Origin: Amphiura filiformis
Taxonomy: Eukaryota > Echinodermata > Ophiuroidea > Amphilepidida > Amphiuridae
Direction: 5' to 3'
NCBI RefSeq assembly: GCF_039555335.1
Contig: NC_092629.1
Location: 34,597,537 to 34,661,536, forward strand
DNA: 64,000 bases
Shown one piece after another: positions 41,349 through 53,758 of this stretch. The notes beneath the pieces were generated by a model. It was given only the letters and a program-made list of their open reading frames with translations. It did not search any database and was not told the origin of the DNA. Both the position numbers and the translations under genes were made by a program. Positions within the stretch are counted from its first letter, which is position 1. The number at the start of each line of letters is the position of its first letter.

Positions 41349-41541
41349 GGTCCAATTTCTCCTTGACTTGAGGAAAAAATTTATGTGTTCAGCAAATGTT
41401 ATTCTTTATTTGGCTTATAATTAGCAAAAATGGTACTCATAACATTGTTACGCATTGTGTTATGCGTAACTTGAGAATTTAAGTGAGTTGTTGGGACTTA
41501 ATTCACCCTAGCAGTAACAGAAATGATTTTTTTCTAATTTA

Positions 41542-42206
41542 GGCCAAATAAAAAAGAAAGTATGTCTCGGACACATTTGGTAAAAATGCTAAGTGCTAGG
41601 CGTTTTTTAAATTTTTTTAAGAATATGTGACTCCTCGCCACAACTGAGCCCGGATGTCGCCAATCATCATTTTTGAGATATTCAACCAAAATATTCTGCT
41701 TGAAAGTAGCTTTAAAATGATGTATATCATGTATATAGTTCTTGACATTTAAGTAGTGAAAAATCAATAAAACAGTCAATAAATCCTTTCTTTCCTATTG
41801 TTTATTGTTAAGTTCGATGGAGCATATCTCAATAGTGGCACTGGCGACATCCGGGCTCAGTTGTGGCGAGGAGTCACATATGAGCTATGCGATATGCAAT
41901 ATTTTTATTTATTTATTTTTTTACAGTCAAGGCACAATATTTATGTACATTTTGATATTCAAATACAGAAACAGTGTAATATATATACACAATGAATAGT
42001 TTTGTTTGTCTCTTTTACAATCATGGCGAAATGTGTAAAAAAAACAACCAAACTGCAAAAAGAAGACAAAATTAAATATTGGATCGCTATACGATACTGA
42101 AAAAAATTAACATAGGGGCAAAAAACGCGTAGCGCTAAGCGCTAAATTGGATTTCACATAGCAATGCACGCGGATGTCTGAGACATACATTCTTTTTTTC
42201 TTGGCC
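41542..42206. mobile_element. Harbinger-like foldback element, TSD TTA
   Basis: Termini GGCCAA and TTGGCC flanked by TTA (41539-41541, 42207-42209). The arms continue as AAAGTATGTCTCGGACA / TGTCTGAGACATACATT and, further in, a 35-bp pair near 41629 and 41838 with GTGGCGAGGAGTCA. Short open frames on both strands inside are chance. Confidence 0.75.
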
Positions 42207-42320
42207 TTATAAGCCCAAAGCATACATGTATTGGATTCATAGCTAACTGTATTTGTTAATCAGTATTGTATAATTAATGTGTGCTGAATGTAAGGCAGCT
42301 GTAATTTAAGTGGTATGGAT

Positions 42321-42590
42321 CACGGTCTTAGCTAGGTATTTTCACCAAATCTGGCTGTCCAAAATGTGACACTGACAACATAAAAAACAGACCTCTGCAT
42401 CGTGTGGAGGGTTCAGTCAGTTCAAGTAATGCTATGTTGCCTTGATTTGTAAGTTTGGTCTTGTTCAACTTGTTTTGAGTTCACTGAACTTTTGGAATTA
42501 AGCATATGTCAAAGGAATCAATCTTGCCTGTCCGAGGTGCAAACTGCCTGTCCAAAATGACAGGCAGACAGGTGGCTAGCTAAGACCCTG
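42321..42590. mobile_element. MITE, TIR CA(G/C)GGTCTTAGCTAG
   Basis: Left CACGGTCTTAGCTAGG, right GGCTAGCTAAGACCCTG, both adjacent to inner CTGTCCAAAATG phrases. About 270 bp, non-coding; no clear duplication. Confidence 0.7.
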
Positions 42591-42630
42591 GCTGATTATC
42601 TCTTTATATAGACTAGAGTCTTGGATTAGG

Positions 42631-42797
42631 TTATTCCAGTTGAAATCCATACACCCCTATGGAAGTCATGACCTTAATCTTCCACACAGGGGGTGTCAAT
42701 TTCAAATGGAGTCACCTATTTAGGGAAGAAATTGACACTCCCTATTGGAAGATCAAGGTCATGTCTTCCATAGGGTGTATGAATTTGAACTGGAATT
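42631..42797. mobile_element. Foldback family, copy 3
   Basis: Full-length: TTCCAGTTGAAATCCATAC at the left, GTATGAATTTGAACTGGAA at the right. Confidence 0.9.
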
Positions 42798-42819
42798 GCC
42801 CATTTTGGAGCAGACGACA

Positions 42820-42914
42820 CTGAATGGGTGACTCCATATGACATTCACACTCCCTGTGTAGGAGATTAAGGTTGTGTCTTCCACAGGGGTTTATGGATTT
42901 CAAATGGAATAGTC
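42820..42914. mobile_element. Foldback family, copy 4 (one half)
   Basis: Only the right half remains: GACATTCACACTCCCTG, GGAGATTAAGGTTGTGTC, GGATTTCAAATGGAATAG. Confidence 0.8.
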
Positions 42915-43137
42915 CATTAGGATCGAAACAAATGGTATGACTCAATATAATCTACTAAAATAAAAAAATAAAAGGATTAGACTAATTTATTAGAATTTGT
43001 CAAACACTAACATATAAAATTGGATTCATTCAGTACTTCTCAGGTATGAGAACAGAAAAGACGGAATGCCAATCAGGTATTCAGGATTGTCAATTTGAAT
43101 CTTAATTAGTTTTTGTAGTAGTTTCAAGGGCTTTGGA

Positions 43138-43308
43138 TTATTCCAATTGAAATCCATACACCACCTATGGAAGACATGATCTTAATCTTTCACACAGGGG
43201 ATGTGGATTTCAAATGATGGAGTCACCCATTCAGGTAAACCCATTTGAAATTCATCCCTGTTTGGGAGATTATCATATCTTCCATAGGGGGTGTATGAAT
43301 TTCAGCTA
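43138..43308. mobile_element. Foldback family, copy 5
   Basis: TTCCAATTGAAATCCATAC at the left, GGGGGTGTATGAATTTCAG at the right; central ATGGAGTCACCCATTCAGG. Confidence 0.85.
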
Positions 43309-43787
43309 GCCCAACATTTCCCTGATCAAAATGTGGATTGGGGTAGAGTGCAACTGCAACCTTTATCTTTCTAATAATGAATGATACAAATAAAAAGGGC
43401 TGGATATTTCCAGCAGTACATCTGCTGTGTCATTTTCTTGTAGCTACACTTTTTTTTTACTTAGGGAACAAACTAAGTCAAATCTCCCCTGTGTCTTTTT
43501 CATAATAGGCAGGTCCATCCCAGGAAAAAACTACTGCTTTTTCCTACCAAAATCATACTTAGCATGTATGTTACTTTGGATGAAAGAAGTAAAATAAGCT
43601 CTGGGGCCACCTCAATTTTTTCTTTACATGTAAATCCAAGATGGAATCCAAGATGGCAACCAAAATCCCAAACATCGCCAAAATCCCTAAAACTCAAGTT
43701 TACAGTCTTAGAATGTTTTTGAACTAAACCCGCAGTTATGTAAGCCGTCCTTATTTACAGTATAAGATCAGGATTATATACTAGGAA

Positions 43788-43969
43788 ATTCATTTGTTCA
43801 GATTTATTCAAGATTCTGACATTTTCTTGACTATTTCTGGACATTCCTTAACTATTTCTTGACATTTCTTAACTATTTCTTTACTTAAATTGTAAAGAAA
43901 TAGTCAAGAAAAGTTAAGAAATAGTCAAGAAAATGTCCGAATCTTGAATAAATCTGAACAAATGAACTT
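43788..43969. repeat. ~180-bp long hairpin
   Basis: TTCATTTGTTCAGATTTATT at the left pairs with AATAAATCTGAACAAATGAA at the right. Within the arms, TTGACTATTTCT and TTAACTATTTCT repeat, so the hairpin also has internal periodicity. Confidence 0.9.
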
Positions 43970-44035
43970 GGAGACAAATCCATTTTGGGAATCCAATTGC
44001 ATTCTGGGAATGTCTTTTCAAAACAGTTGGCTAAC

Positions 44036-44210
44036 TATTCCAGTTGAAATACATACACCCTTATGGAAGACATACGGTACCGTAATCTCCTGCACAGGGA
44101 GTGTAGATTTCAAATGAATGGCACATTCAGGTAACCCCATTTGATCACACTCCCTGTGTGGAAGATTAAGGTCATGTCTTCTAAAAGGGATGTATGGATT
44201 TCAACTGGAT
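44036..44210. mobile_element. Foldback family, copy 6
   Basis: TTCCAGTTGAAATACATAC at the left, GGATTTCAACTGGA at the right; centre slightly shortened. Confidence 0.85.
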
Positions 44211-44691
44211 TTGGTTCATCAGACCTAAAAAAAAATCAGTTTGTTTGCCCTTTCCAGACCGACCCAAAAAAATCAGTCGGTTTTTTTTTAATTTTCAAAT
44301 TTCAAAATGAAATGGATTTTGTTTTAAAGTTTTTCATAGCCGTACACAAACACTAACCCACCTCCCAAACATTGCTATAACTACAGTACAAACTCGCCCA
44401 AGCCAAACTATCCCAACACCCTTGCATCAACCCTCAAAGGGAAATTAGGGAATAAAATTATTTCACCAAAAAATTGGACCTATAAAATAATTGAGTGGCC
44501 CAGTATAAAAACAGCCCATGGCACATTTTTCGTCATTGGGAGAAATCGGCACTGTAAATGTACGAATGTTCAATAAAATACATAAGAAATTTGATGCTTA
44601 AAAGATTAAATTGATAACATTCCCGAGTTACATTCATGATGTGTTATGTTTGTATGGATGACCTTTGGTGACCTTTGACATTTTTAAACAC

Positions 44692-45625
44692 TAATGTAAA
44701 CTTACCATTACTTGCCAGCCCCTCCTATCATCATGATTGTAATAAATTGACACTAATGTAAACTTACTATTACTTGCCCCTCCTATCATCATGATTGTAA
44801 TAAATTGACACTAATGTAAACTTACCATTACTTGCCCCTCCTATCATCAATAAATTGACACAAATGCAAACTTACCATTACTTGCCCCTCTATCATCATG
44901 ATTGTAATAAATTGACACTAATGTAAACTTACCATTACTTACCCTCCTATCATCATGATTGTAATAAATTGACACTAATGCAAACTTACCATTACTTGCC
45001 CCTTCTATCATCATGATTGTAATAAATTGACACTAATGCAAACTTACCATTACTTGTCCCTCCTATCATCATGATTGTAATAAATTGACACTAATGTAAA
45101 CTTATCATTACTTGCCCCTCCTATCATCATGATTGTAATAAATTGACACTAATGCAAACTTACCATTACTTGCCCCTCCTATCATCATGATTGTAATAAA
45201 TTGACACTAATGCAAACTTACCATTACTTGCCCCTCCTATCATCATGATTGTAATAAATTGACACTAATGCAAACTTACCATTACTTGCCCCTCCTATCA
45301 TCATGATTGTAATAAATTGACACTAATGCAAACTTAGCATTACTTGCCCCTTATATCATCATGATTGTAATAAATTGACGCTAATGTAAACTTACCATTA
45401 CTTGCTGGCCCCTTCTATCATCATGATTGTAATAAATTGACACTAATGCAAACTTACCATTACTTGCCCCTCCTATCATCATGATTGTAATAAATTGACA
45501 CTAATGTAAACTTACCATTACTTGCCCCTTCTATCATCATGATTGTAATAAATTGACACTAATTAATGTAAACTTACCATTACTTGCCCTCCTATCATCA
45601 TGATTGTAATAAATTGACACTATGG
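44692..45625. repeat. 58-bp tandem array, ~16 copies
   Basis: Unit landmarks CCTCCTATCATCATGATTG, TAATAAATTGACACTAATG and AAACTTACCATTACTTGCC with a measured period of 58 bp. Copies differ at single positions (TGCAAAC or TGTAAAC; CTCCT or CTTCT), plus a few short indels. Confidence 0.95.
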
Positions 45626-45765
45626 GGCAAATGTCCCTGTTTCACCCCTGACATATATGCATCTTCCTCAAGCACACTTTCTGCGTCCGGGTATGTCTGT
45701 CTGCTTCTGTTTATGTCTCTCCCTCATATCCCCTGCCACCTCTCCTCTCACACACACATCCCATC

Positions 45766-45991
45766 CAGTGGCGGCGCTACGGGGGGGGCAAGGGGCACTT
45801 GTCTTTCCCCAGTTTTCCCCCACTTTTGAGGCAAACCCCCAATTTGTCTTGCCCCCCCCACTTTTGAGGCAAAATCACGTACGGTAAATTTCCGCTTTTT
45901 GCTGCAATTTTGCGCAATATTTGCCAATTTTGACCCCCCTCTGAAATTCACTTTGCCCCCCCCTGAAAAAAAATTCCTGGCGCCGCCACTG
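45766..45991. mobile_element. hAT-like MITE, TIR CAGTGGCGGCG
   Basis: Left CAGTGGCGGCGCTACGGGG, right CGCCGCCACTG. Flanks ATCCCATC and ATCCCCTG agree at 6 of 8 positions. C/G runs in the interior. A relative starts near 58152 (AGTGGCGGCACTACGGG). Confidence 0.75.
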
Positions 45992-47950
45992 ATCCCCTGC
46001 CTCCCCTCCCCTCTCTTTTTTCTGGCGTTGTTTATGTGCAGCTGCTGTCTGGCTGCTGCCCTGACCTGGGTTGAGCGCTAATTGAAAATACTGCCACCTG
46101 TTGTCAAAAACTTTTTCTTTGTTGGACTCGTTAAATATTCTAAAGGGGTGCATAATATTACAGATCATTTTTGCAATCAAACTTGGAAAGCGTCTCAACA
46201 AATTAGCTTTGAGATTTAATTTCTAACTGGTGTAAATGTGTGTTTTATATTTGGAGACTACAATATCAATGGATTTACATCATACACAAGTTGAAATAAT
46301 TTGATTATCATAATAATAGTTTTGAGTAGACCCTATAAATATTTTCGACAAGTCCTATTGAGTGCTTTTATGATTGGTAAACAATCTCCCGTCCCATTCA
46401 CGGCTATGAGATCCGAAGGTGGGTAGCCGAATTCGTCAGGTAGTGTAGTTCAATTTGCTGTTGGATTTTACCAAGGAAATTATATGGAAATATAGTGAGC
46501 ATTTATTTTACTTATTAACAGATCGGAGTAGGTTTCAGCTCAAGGAAAAAGGTAAGATTAAAATCAGAGGTGTTTGTTTTGTGTGTGGAGAATGATCAGT
46601 CTGGTTTACTGTGTGACTGACTGTGTATGCTGAGATTCTGATGTGGCTGTGGCTGTACTCATGTACTGTGGCTGTGATTTCTGACCAGCAAATGAGCAAT
46701 AGGTGATACACTGATAGTACTACGGTAATATTGGTGTTGCAATTCACAGTACATGTATCACACACGAATCTGCTGCCATCTTATATCCGGGCTTATATCA
46801 AAACGATTTTCTCCCTGCAAGTTAGCACTACAATACGTTGTCCTCATTCACAAACTGACATGACTGATACTACTTGTATCTGTCCAACGTATGTATAAGA
46901 CATTACCGTACGGCAGCGTGTTGAAGGAATATTACACAGTCAAGAATAGGCTCCGTCACCCGTTTGGGATCCCTCACAGTCTCCCAAAACATCAAAACAC
47001 CAAAAGCGATGCACATACTTACTGTCTTTTATCATGTTAATACGCACACAAAGTTTTGTCAACTTGTCTAGAAAGGTCAAATTTTGCCAAATTTAATCGC
47101 TGTGCAATCCTACATTGTATGCAAGTCCGTACTAGTACTAGAACTATAGCCCCGTTCCACAAACCGCGGCGCCTCTCGAATAGCGAACACATGGAATATC
47201 TTGGACATCGCGCACAGAGCCTGTGCTAGTCCGTAGCGTAGTACATCACATCGTTATCGGCGATCGTGTTTTTTTACTGAAGTTTGGCTGCTTCCCACCA
47301 GCGTCATGCATGTGACACAGCTAAAATAATAGACTGGGAATCGGGGATCATTAAAACATCAACCGTTTCAAAATACGCAATGACAGTAAACTTAATGGCG
47401 AGTGGTCCGAATTTTGAGCCATACAAGTTTACGTGGTGAACTACCTGCAAGTGCAAACGTATGCACAAAAAGTGCATTTTTATTTCACGCTTTTCTAGCA
47501 ATGCGCTAGAAGGCTTTTGCAAAGCGTATGCAGTACCGTAATTAAAGCACGCATTTGACAGGCGTACATGTACGCACACAAATAGTGCACATTGCAAGTA
47601 GAACCTCGTTTTGAGATGACCGTGCAAAGGCTGGGGCAAGCCAAAGGGTCAATACTTTTTGAACAGGAACGAGCATTGACAACAGTTAAAGTTATAGCGT
47701 ATGTGAACGTAAGTTAATAGGTATGAAAGTTGAATTCAAATTTGCCATCAAACCACATCATTTTATCAAATTACAGCCCTTGAGTATTAAAGAAAGCCAA
47801 ACTGAAAACCGTTTTGTCATAGCACTTTCTGTAGCAAAGTTACACCTTGTCAACGATTGACTTTAAATCATCAAAAAGATTCAGCTAACAAAACAGCATT
47901 TCGGTGGTGTTTCTAGATCTTAGTCTCATAAATGATGATAGCAGTTTTTC
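45992..47950. other. Intergenic sequence, no gene recognised
   Basis: Slightly richer in CpG than the surroundings near 46900-47600. An open frame on the minus strand at 47304-47639 shows nothing recognisable. 47726-47780 repeats, with changes, the sequence at 19447-19505 (GAATTCAAATTTGCCATCAA). Confidence 0.5.
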
Positions 47951-48123
47951 TACAGTCTGTCCACTCTGAAGTACAAAGTAACAACGCGTGCGTATACAGC
48001 GCGTAAGCCGTAAACAGTGCGCAGTGCTGCGTTTCTGCTGCAGGTAGGCCTATGCGTGCCTTCAAAGTCGGCACAATGTTTGCGTTCGCGTCGGTACTTT
48101 GTACTTCAGAGAAGACTGACTAT
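47951..48123. mobile_element. MITE, ~173 bp, CpG-rich interior
   Basis: Left ACTCTGAAGTACAAAGTA, right TACTTTGTACTTCAGAG, with extended AGTCTGTCC / AAGACTGACT ends. The interior is rich in GCGTGCG-type words. Confidence 0.75.
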
Positions 48124-48423
48124 ATGTGGCCTGCTATCAAAATCCCTCTAAAATTCCATGTGCGATTGTCTCATCACCAAAAAAAATCATATATTTGGGT
48201 CAAGTGAAGTATCCATAGACAACCCAACTAGATTTTGAATGCAAAGGTCTCTAGCCTCGAATGTGAAGCTATATCGGTGAGCAAATTTGTGGCTAGACTT
48301 CTCGAGCAAAGCTACACATAGAAATTTTGTTGGCAGTTTACAAATTATTATGTTTTTAAGTATTGCATTGAATACAATCATGCAATGGTAAGAACATTTT
48401 CATGAATAAAACAAATTAATAAT

Positions 48424-49064
48424 TATCCTAACATCCTCTTTTTATGACATTTTTCTGTAGATATACACCAAAAAGGCTTAATTCCCAAAATTTCATTCTA
48501 ACTTTGTGTTTGCAAGTACTAATAATAGGCCTAGATGCATGATTGCGTTTATTACACTGCTCCATAGATCACTGTGTTTAAATTTTGTTATGGTTAAGGG
48601 GGTACTACACCCCTGCCCAATTTTTTGCCTATTTTTGCATTTTTCTCAAAAATTATAGCGCATTGGTGACAAGTAAGCTATGTATATTATTGGGGCAAGG
48701 ACTACAACTACTGCTCTGGAAATTTTATTTCAGCACAGACAACAGTTGTGGAGTTACAGTCAAAAATGAGGGAAAACCAATATTTGATCAATAAATCAAT
48801 AACTACTTGCCTTGAGTTGCTGAATTTTCAGTGCAGTAGTTGTAGTCTTTGGCCCTATAATATACATATCTTACCTGTCACCAATGCGCTATAATTTTTG
48901 AGAAAAATGCAAAAATAGGCACAAAATTGGCCAGGGGTGTAGTACCCCTTAACCAGAAAGTGATCAATATCTGGTGCTGGTGTACATGTACACATAAACA
49001 TTTCCAGTGGTATAAAAATCTTATTTTGTTGAGAAAAGTGGGGTATGAGGCTGTGGATGATGGA
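48424..49064. mobile_element. TTAA MITE family 'TGATCC', copy 2, split by insertion
   Basis: Left part (ATCCTAACATCCTCTTTTT) and right part (GAGGCTGTGGATGATGGAA) are collinear with 25080-25408; the middle is occupied by the element at 48598-48948. Confidence 0.75.
48598..48948. mobile_element. Nested TTAA element, TIR GGGGGTACTACACCCCTG
   Basis: Left GGGGGTACTACACCCCTG, right CAGGGGTGTAGTACCCC, flanked by TTAA (48594-48597, 48949-48952). The arms pair over ~140 bp (ATTATAGCGCATTGGTGACA with TGTCACCAATGCGCTATAAT), so the whole element is one long hairpin. Confidence 0.85.
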
Positions 49065-50076
49065 ATGCCCCTTTAGCCCTCAGAGTGACCAGTACGAATG
49101 AATCTGCACATGGATGTACCCAGATGAGTACAACTATAATATTGAAAAAATATTGGGGAAGCCTTTGTTTACAAACAAATGTAAGGGCCTTTGAATTATT
49201 TAACCCAAACGCTGCTAATTACTGTAGCCCCCCCCCCTCCCAAAGATTGTTTGCTTGTCCTCCACCGACCGACCCTAATCTGGAAACAGGGCAGGGGGCA
49301 ACATGCCCCGGGCGCCACCCTTAAGGGGGCACCAAATTGACCAATTCAGAAGCGATGAAAGTCACAATTTGTGCACGCCTCGCGTGCATTTCAGCACAAA
49401 TTCAATTGAAAGAACATTTTAAGACCAATTATCAACTTCTAGTAACCAAAATTAATTAGTGGTAGGCTTTATTTGTCCGCGCACAATTGTTTCAAGAATG
49501 TGGGGGGGGGGCATTATGTATCCGTAGCTCTGGGCGCAACAATCCCTAGCTACGCCACTACCCGGGTGGGGGGGTGTAGGAGTGCCAATTTTGTTTCTTG
49601 CCCCGGGTGCTACCAACCCTAGTTACACTACCGTACTGCATATTTGGGTTTGATTAAAGTTGGAGGCCCAGCCCCGGGTCGAAAAAAGTGGGGAGCTGGT
49701 TCCGCCACCCTACATGTACTCTTAAAATTATTGGATCTTTCTACATGTTCTCAATAGATTCTTCCATGATTCTTCACAGAATACTTCAACAGATCATCAA
49801 TGTTTATCAGAAATCAAGTCTTGATAATAGTCTATGTATGTTTGGGTGCAAATCGCAGCTTTGCATACATGATATCAAGATTTGTAAAAAGTCTAAACTA
49901 GAGCTTGTTTTGTGCTCAAGGATATTTGATGTACATTTATTTGGACTGTAAACAAATTATCCTGTTGAGACTGTTATTATTATTTAGTAGCAGAGAAGAA
50001 ATGTTACACTTCCCAAAATGCATTTCATCCATTTCAATTTTCTGTATACATACAAATGTACTGATTTGCAAAAGTA
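49065..50076. other. Intergenic sequence with mononucleotide G/C runs
   Basis: No gene. Runs of C or G near 49230, 49502 and 49568. Phrases TGCCCCGGGCGCCACC (49303) and TTGCCCCGGGTGCTACC (49598) are related and may be remains of repeats; the structure is unclear. Confidence 0.45.
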
Positions 50077-51040
50077 GGGGAGATTGGGGTTAGTTGTAAC
50101 GCGGGGTAAGTTGAAACATTGTATTTTTTTCTGACACAAAAAATTAATTTGGTAAAATACTGGCACCTAGTAATAGGTATTAGTAAGGGTCATCCACCAA
50201 ATTAACAACAGCACTGATGCCCCACCAGTGTTGGCTTGGGAAAGGAATATCTGTTTTTGACTTGCTGACTAATTTTATACCCCTCAGAAAAGATCGTTAT
50301 CTCCATGTTGTTTGAAGATTCAGAGTATCATAAGCACTAGTAGTAAGTCCCAGAATATTAAATGTTAAATAAAAGTTTTATTGTATTTCTTATTTTGTGT
50401 AATGAACTTTGAAATGTAAAAATAGGCATCGGGGTTAGTTGAAACTTTTGAGGTGGGGTTAGTTGACACATGAAAATTGCATAGAAAAATATGGTTAAAA
50501 ATTTGACTTTTTAAAAAATTTGTAACATGTTTACCATTTCTTCAATATTGCTTTAATATGGTTAAAAAGCAATAATACAAGCAAAAAGTGCACACAGAAA
50601 GTACATTTATAATATTTTAGGCTTCTCATATTTTGGTCCATGGTGACACTTTCGTCACCTTGCGTCCCAAAGTATTGACCCACACTCCACATATTTATTT
50701 ATTCATTTTTTCACACTGATTGTATGTTAAAGGGTGCCTTCAAGGGAAGTATAACCCTAACAACACAATAATAATTATTTTGACATTTTACAAGCCATGT
50801 TTCAACTAACCTCACCAATGTTTCAACTTACCCCAGGGGTGGGGTTAGTTGAAACACTTTTTTCAAATTTTCAAATTGGATTATATGAATAATCATAAGC
50901 AGGTCCAATAAAGTTTAAGGCTGTATTTGTAGCATGTATGTATATGTTTATACTGATATGGTTAGTGTTTCTTGAAAGTAATCGGTTTGCGTTAAAAAGA
51001 CGATTTTGTGAAAAATGTTTCAACTAACCCCAATCTCCCC
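50077..51040. mobile_element. 964-bp element with repeated GGGGTTAGTTGAAAC
   Basis: Termini GGGGAGATTGGGGTTAGTTG and CAACTAACCCCAATCTCCCC, flanked by TA. Inside, GGGGTTAGTTG(A)AAC or its complement recurs near 50098, 50431, 50455, 50803, 50820 and 50840. No transposase recognised. Confidence 0.8.
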
Positions 51041-51123
51041 TACCTCAAAGAACAGAGCAGATTCAGATCTTACAAAATATGTTTATTACTATACTATCTA
51101 CCAGGTGCGTGGCCAGGCACCCC

Positions 51124-51673
51124 CGGTGGGTTCAGTCTTTACTGACGATGTGTACACATGATGGTTCCAATTAGGGGTACTTTTCAAGCAATGTCGGCGG
51201 AATTTTCGAGGACAAAATTGTTTGCGATTGTCCAAATTAGGGGTGTTTTGGAACAAAATTGTCCTTGAAATGAAAAATAGGGTGTATTTCTAGGACTTTC
51301 ATCCATGTTTTACCGCTACAGTTTTCATTTTTTGTATTTTTTCTGTCCGTTTTAGTAGTTCCACACAAAATTGATAGGGTATTTTTTTCCGATAAATATT
51401 GTCCTCATTTCCCGTGAAATAGGGAAAAAATTCAAAAGCGTCCTTGAAATGGTAAAAATAGGGGTATTTATTTCGGAAAAATGTCCTTGATTCCTCGTGA
51501 TAAGGGGTGAAATGAAAATGCGTCCTCAAAATGATAAAAATAGGGGAGGTATTTGGGTGCAAATTTTCCCTGATTTCGCTCAAAATAGGGGTAAAATTGC
51601 TGCAAATGTCCTTGATTCCCCGTGAAATAGGGGTCATTTTCAAATCCTTTAAATACAAACTGAACCCACCGGG
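51124..51673. mobile_element. 550-bp element with 10-bp flanking repeat CAGGCACCCC
   Basis: Termini CGGTGGGTTCAGT and ACTGAACCCACCG; CAGGCACCCC repeats directly at 51114-51123 and 51674-51683. The interior has about four degenerate copies of a unit with TCCTTGATT(C), CCGTGAAATAGGGGT and TTTTCAAA. Overlapping minus-strand frames reflect this repetition. Confidence 0.75.
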
Positions 51674-52047
51674 CAGGCACCCCACTTTTTTGCACGTTTT
51701 TGCAGCTTCGTGTAACTATGGGTTACCCAATTTTTGTCAACTTGCTACGTGCCTGCCATCGACCCATGTTTAGCCAATCTATTCTCAACATAAAACAAAG
51801 GAGCTCAAAAGGGAAGCTGTACAATATTATAGGAGTGTCATGCAGTTGAGCTGGTGTAAATGTTGCAAAGGATTCTGGGCAGGGTATAAGATATCTTCTT
51901 TGACGTAGTATGTTCTTTGATGGTGGATCCAAAAGTCTCTACCCAGCAGGGTAAAGTTCATAGCTGTATTCATCAGAACATCAGAAGTGTTTGGTCCAGT
52001 ATGGCTATGCTAAAAATTGCTATAGGACTCGATCATGTTTCAATGTT

Positions 52048-52160
52048 GATATGTTCATCACCGATTAACAATGCGTCCGCGTCGTCTGCGTGGTTTACTT
52101 CGCGAAAGTTGCCCTCGCAAAGTAAGCCATGCAGACGGGAGTTGTTAATCAGTGATGAAA
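52048..52160. mobile_element. Hairpin MITE, ~113 bp
   Basis: TTCATCACCGATTAACAA pairs with TTGTTAATCAGTGATGAA; inner GTCTGCGTGGTTTACTT pairs with AAGTAAGCCATGCAGAC. Confidence 0.8.
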
Positions 52161-52294
52161 TTCTGAGATATATTACTGAGATATAAAATTACTGAGACAT
52201 AAAATTACTTCATTCGATTATAGCCAAAACAGTTGTTATTTGTACTTCAACAAGTGTAATAAAATGAACCACAATTTGATGCTGTGTACTAAAT

Positions 52295-52439
52295 TGAAGA
52301 CCGAATTAAAAAGACTAGTTTGTGTATGACGCCCTGTCAACCAGACCAAAAATGCTATACTGCGCAGGTCAGCAACCAATCACATTGCGCCTTCTGCCTT
52401 TGCGTCAGACGCAAACTAGTCTTTTTAATTCCGTCTTCA
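52295..52439. mobile_element. MITE, ~145 bp
   Basis: Left GAAGACCGAATTAAAAAG then ACTAGTTTG; right CAAACTAGTC then TTTTTAATTCCGTCTTC. Non-coding. Confidence 0.8.
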
Positions 52440-53758
52440 GTTACATTGAACTAGCAAATGACATCTTTCTTCAAAATGAAGTTTAAAAAAATCTATTCCG
52501 CATTCACTTTTGAAACTGCCAAGGGCTTTGAGACAGATTACTTTAGAAGTATATTTTTTGTTTGGCCTAAAACAACCAGGATATCTTAAGTTGGTAAACT
52601 AACATAGTACCTAATGCAGGTCGTAGACCTTTGCCTTGAGGATGAGTGATAACAGAAAATGCAAAGTACATTTGTACAGAGTACAGACCCATGAGAGCTA
52701 AATCAAAACATGTTTGGATGGTCTATGGCTACATGCTTCCAGCTTGAAGCTTTGTTGAAACATGTGTTAATACTTGCACTACATGTATTTGAAAGGTTTA
52801 ATAGGAGCTACAATGTAGGCCTACATGTACATGCTAATAGTATTTATGTGTAGGCCTACAGAGTGATTCAAAAATAACTAATGCATACTTAGTATCAATG
52901 ATGATACTCTGTGATCAATTAACGTGTTCGAATGTAGGCCTACATACCCTCTACTCCCAATTCCAGAAAAATACAGCACTAATTTTTTTCGATTAAAAAA
53001 ATATTATCATGTTTTTCCAATTGAACAGCTATAATCCTAATCAGTTAGTTCTTACTGGCAAAAGTCAAAATTTAAAAATGAGGCCTGTGGATCAAATATA
53101 AATCACTGGACTTTTTAAAAAATATAGTTCAAAAAAAGTATTGTGAAAAATTATGTTCTTGTTTTAAGTTGTTTATTGTATCACTATAGTATGTACTTAT
53201 GAAAAGCATTCATCAGAGGCTGAAAGAGTACACTTTAAAAGTAATCCAAAAGTAACTTAGTAAATTAAATTATAAGCCTTGTGATTAATTATACATTTTA
53301 TCTTTCATTTTAGCCAAAAAAAATTAGCTATATTGCCTTTGTTTTCCTTTAAATTAATCCACTCACTTGTTTCCCATTTCTATTTAAAATTACTTTTCAA
53401 GTGAAGTCCTTGACTTAGGAATAAAGGACACAACTGTGTGATCCATCAACCAACCAAAATTATGATAAGAATAATAACCCTTTTGTCTGTTCTTGATCAT
53501 CAGGTTTATAAATCGTTTGAAATGGATTTTAGACCTTTATCATTTAGTTGTGAAACTATTGTGATTTTTAACTGGACCCTAAATTTTGAACTTGCAATGA
53601 CCAGATGGTTGTGTATGCCAAAGGAAACACAACAGACAGACACCAACAATCATCATGCAAGTAGATTTTCTTTTCCCTTTTGTCCTGCCCTATTTGCTGA
53701 AAGTTCAGTATACAGTGCAGTTCCTCCTCTAAGTATTTGGAAAATTCATAATTAGTCA
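52440..53758. other. Intergenic sequence, nothing recognised
   Basis: AT-rich with several GTAGGCCTACA words. The open frame at 53438-53755 shows no domain or repeat I recognise and lacks support. Confidence 0.5.

Noticed and set aside
44692..45625. CRISPR-like regular repeats
   Set aside because: The array is a head-to-tail 58-bp tandem repeat with no unique spacers, in a eukaryotic genome.
46522..46551. Possible 30-bp micro-exon between AACAG and GTAAGA
   Set aside because: Splice-like words occur by chance in AT-rich DNA; there is no adjoining coding exon.
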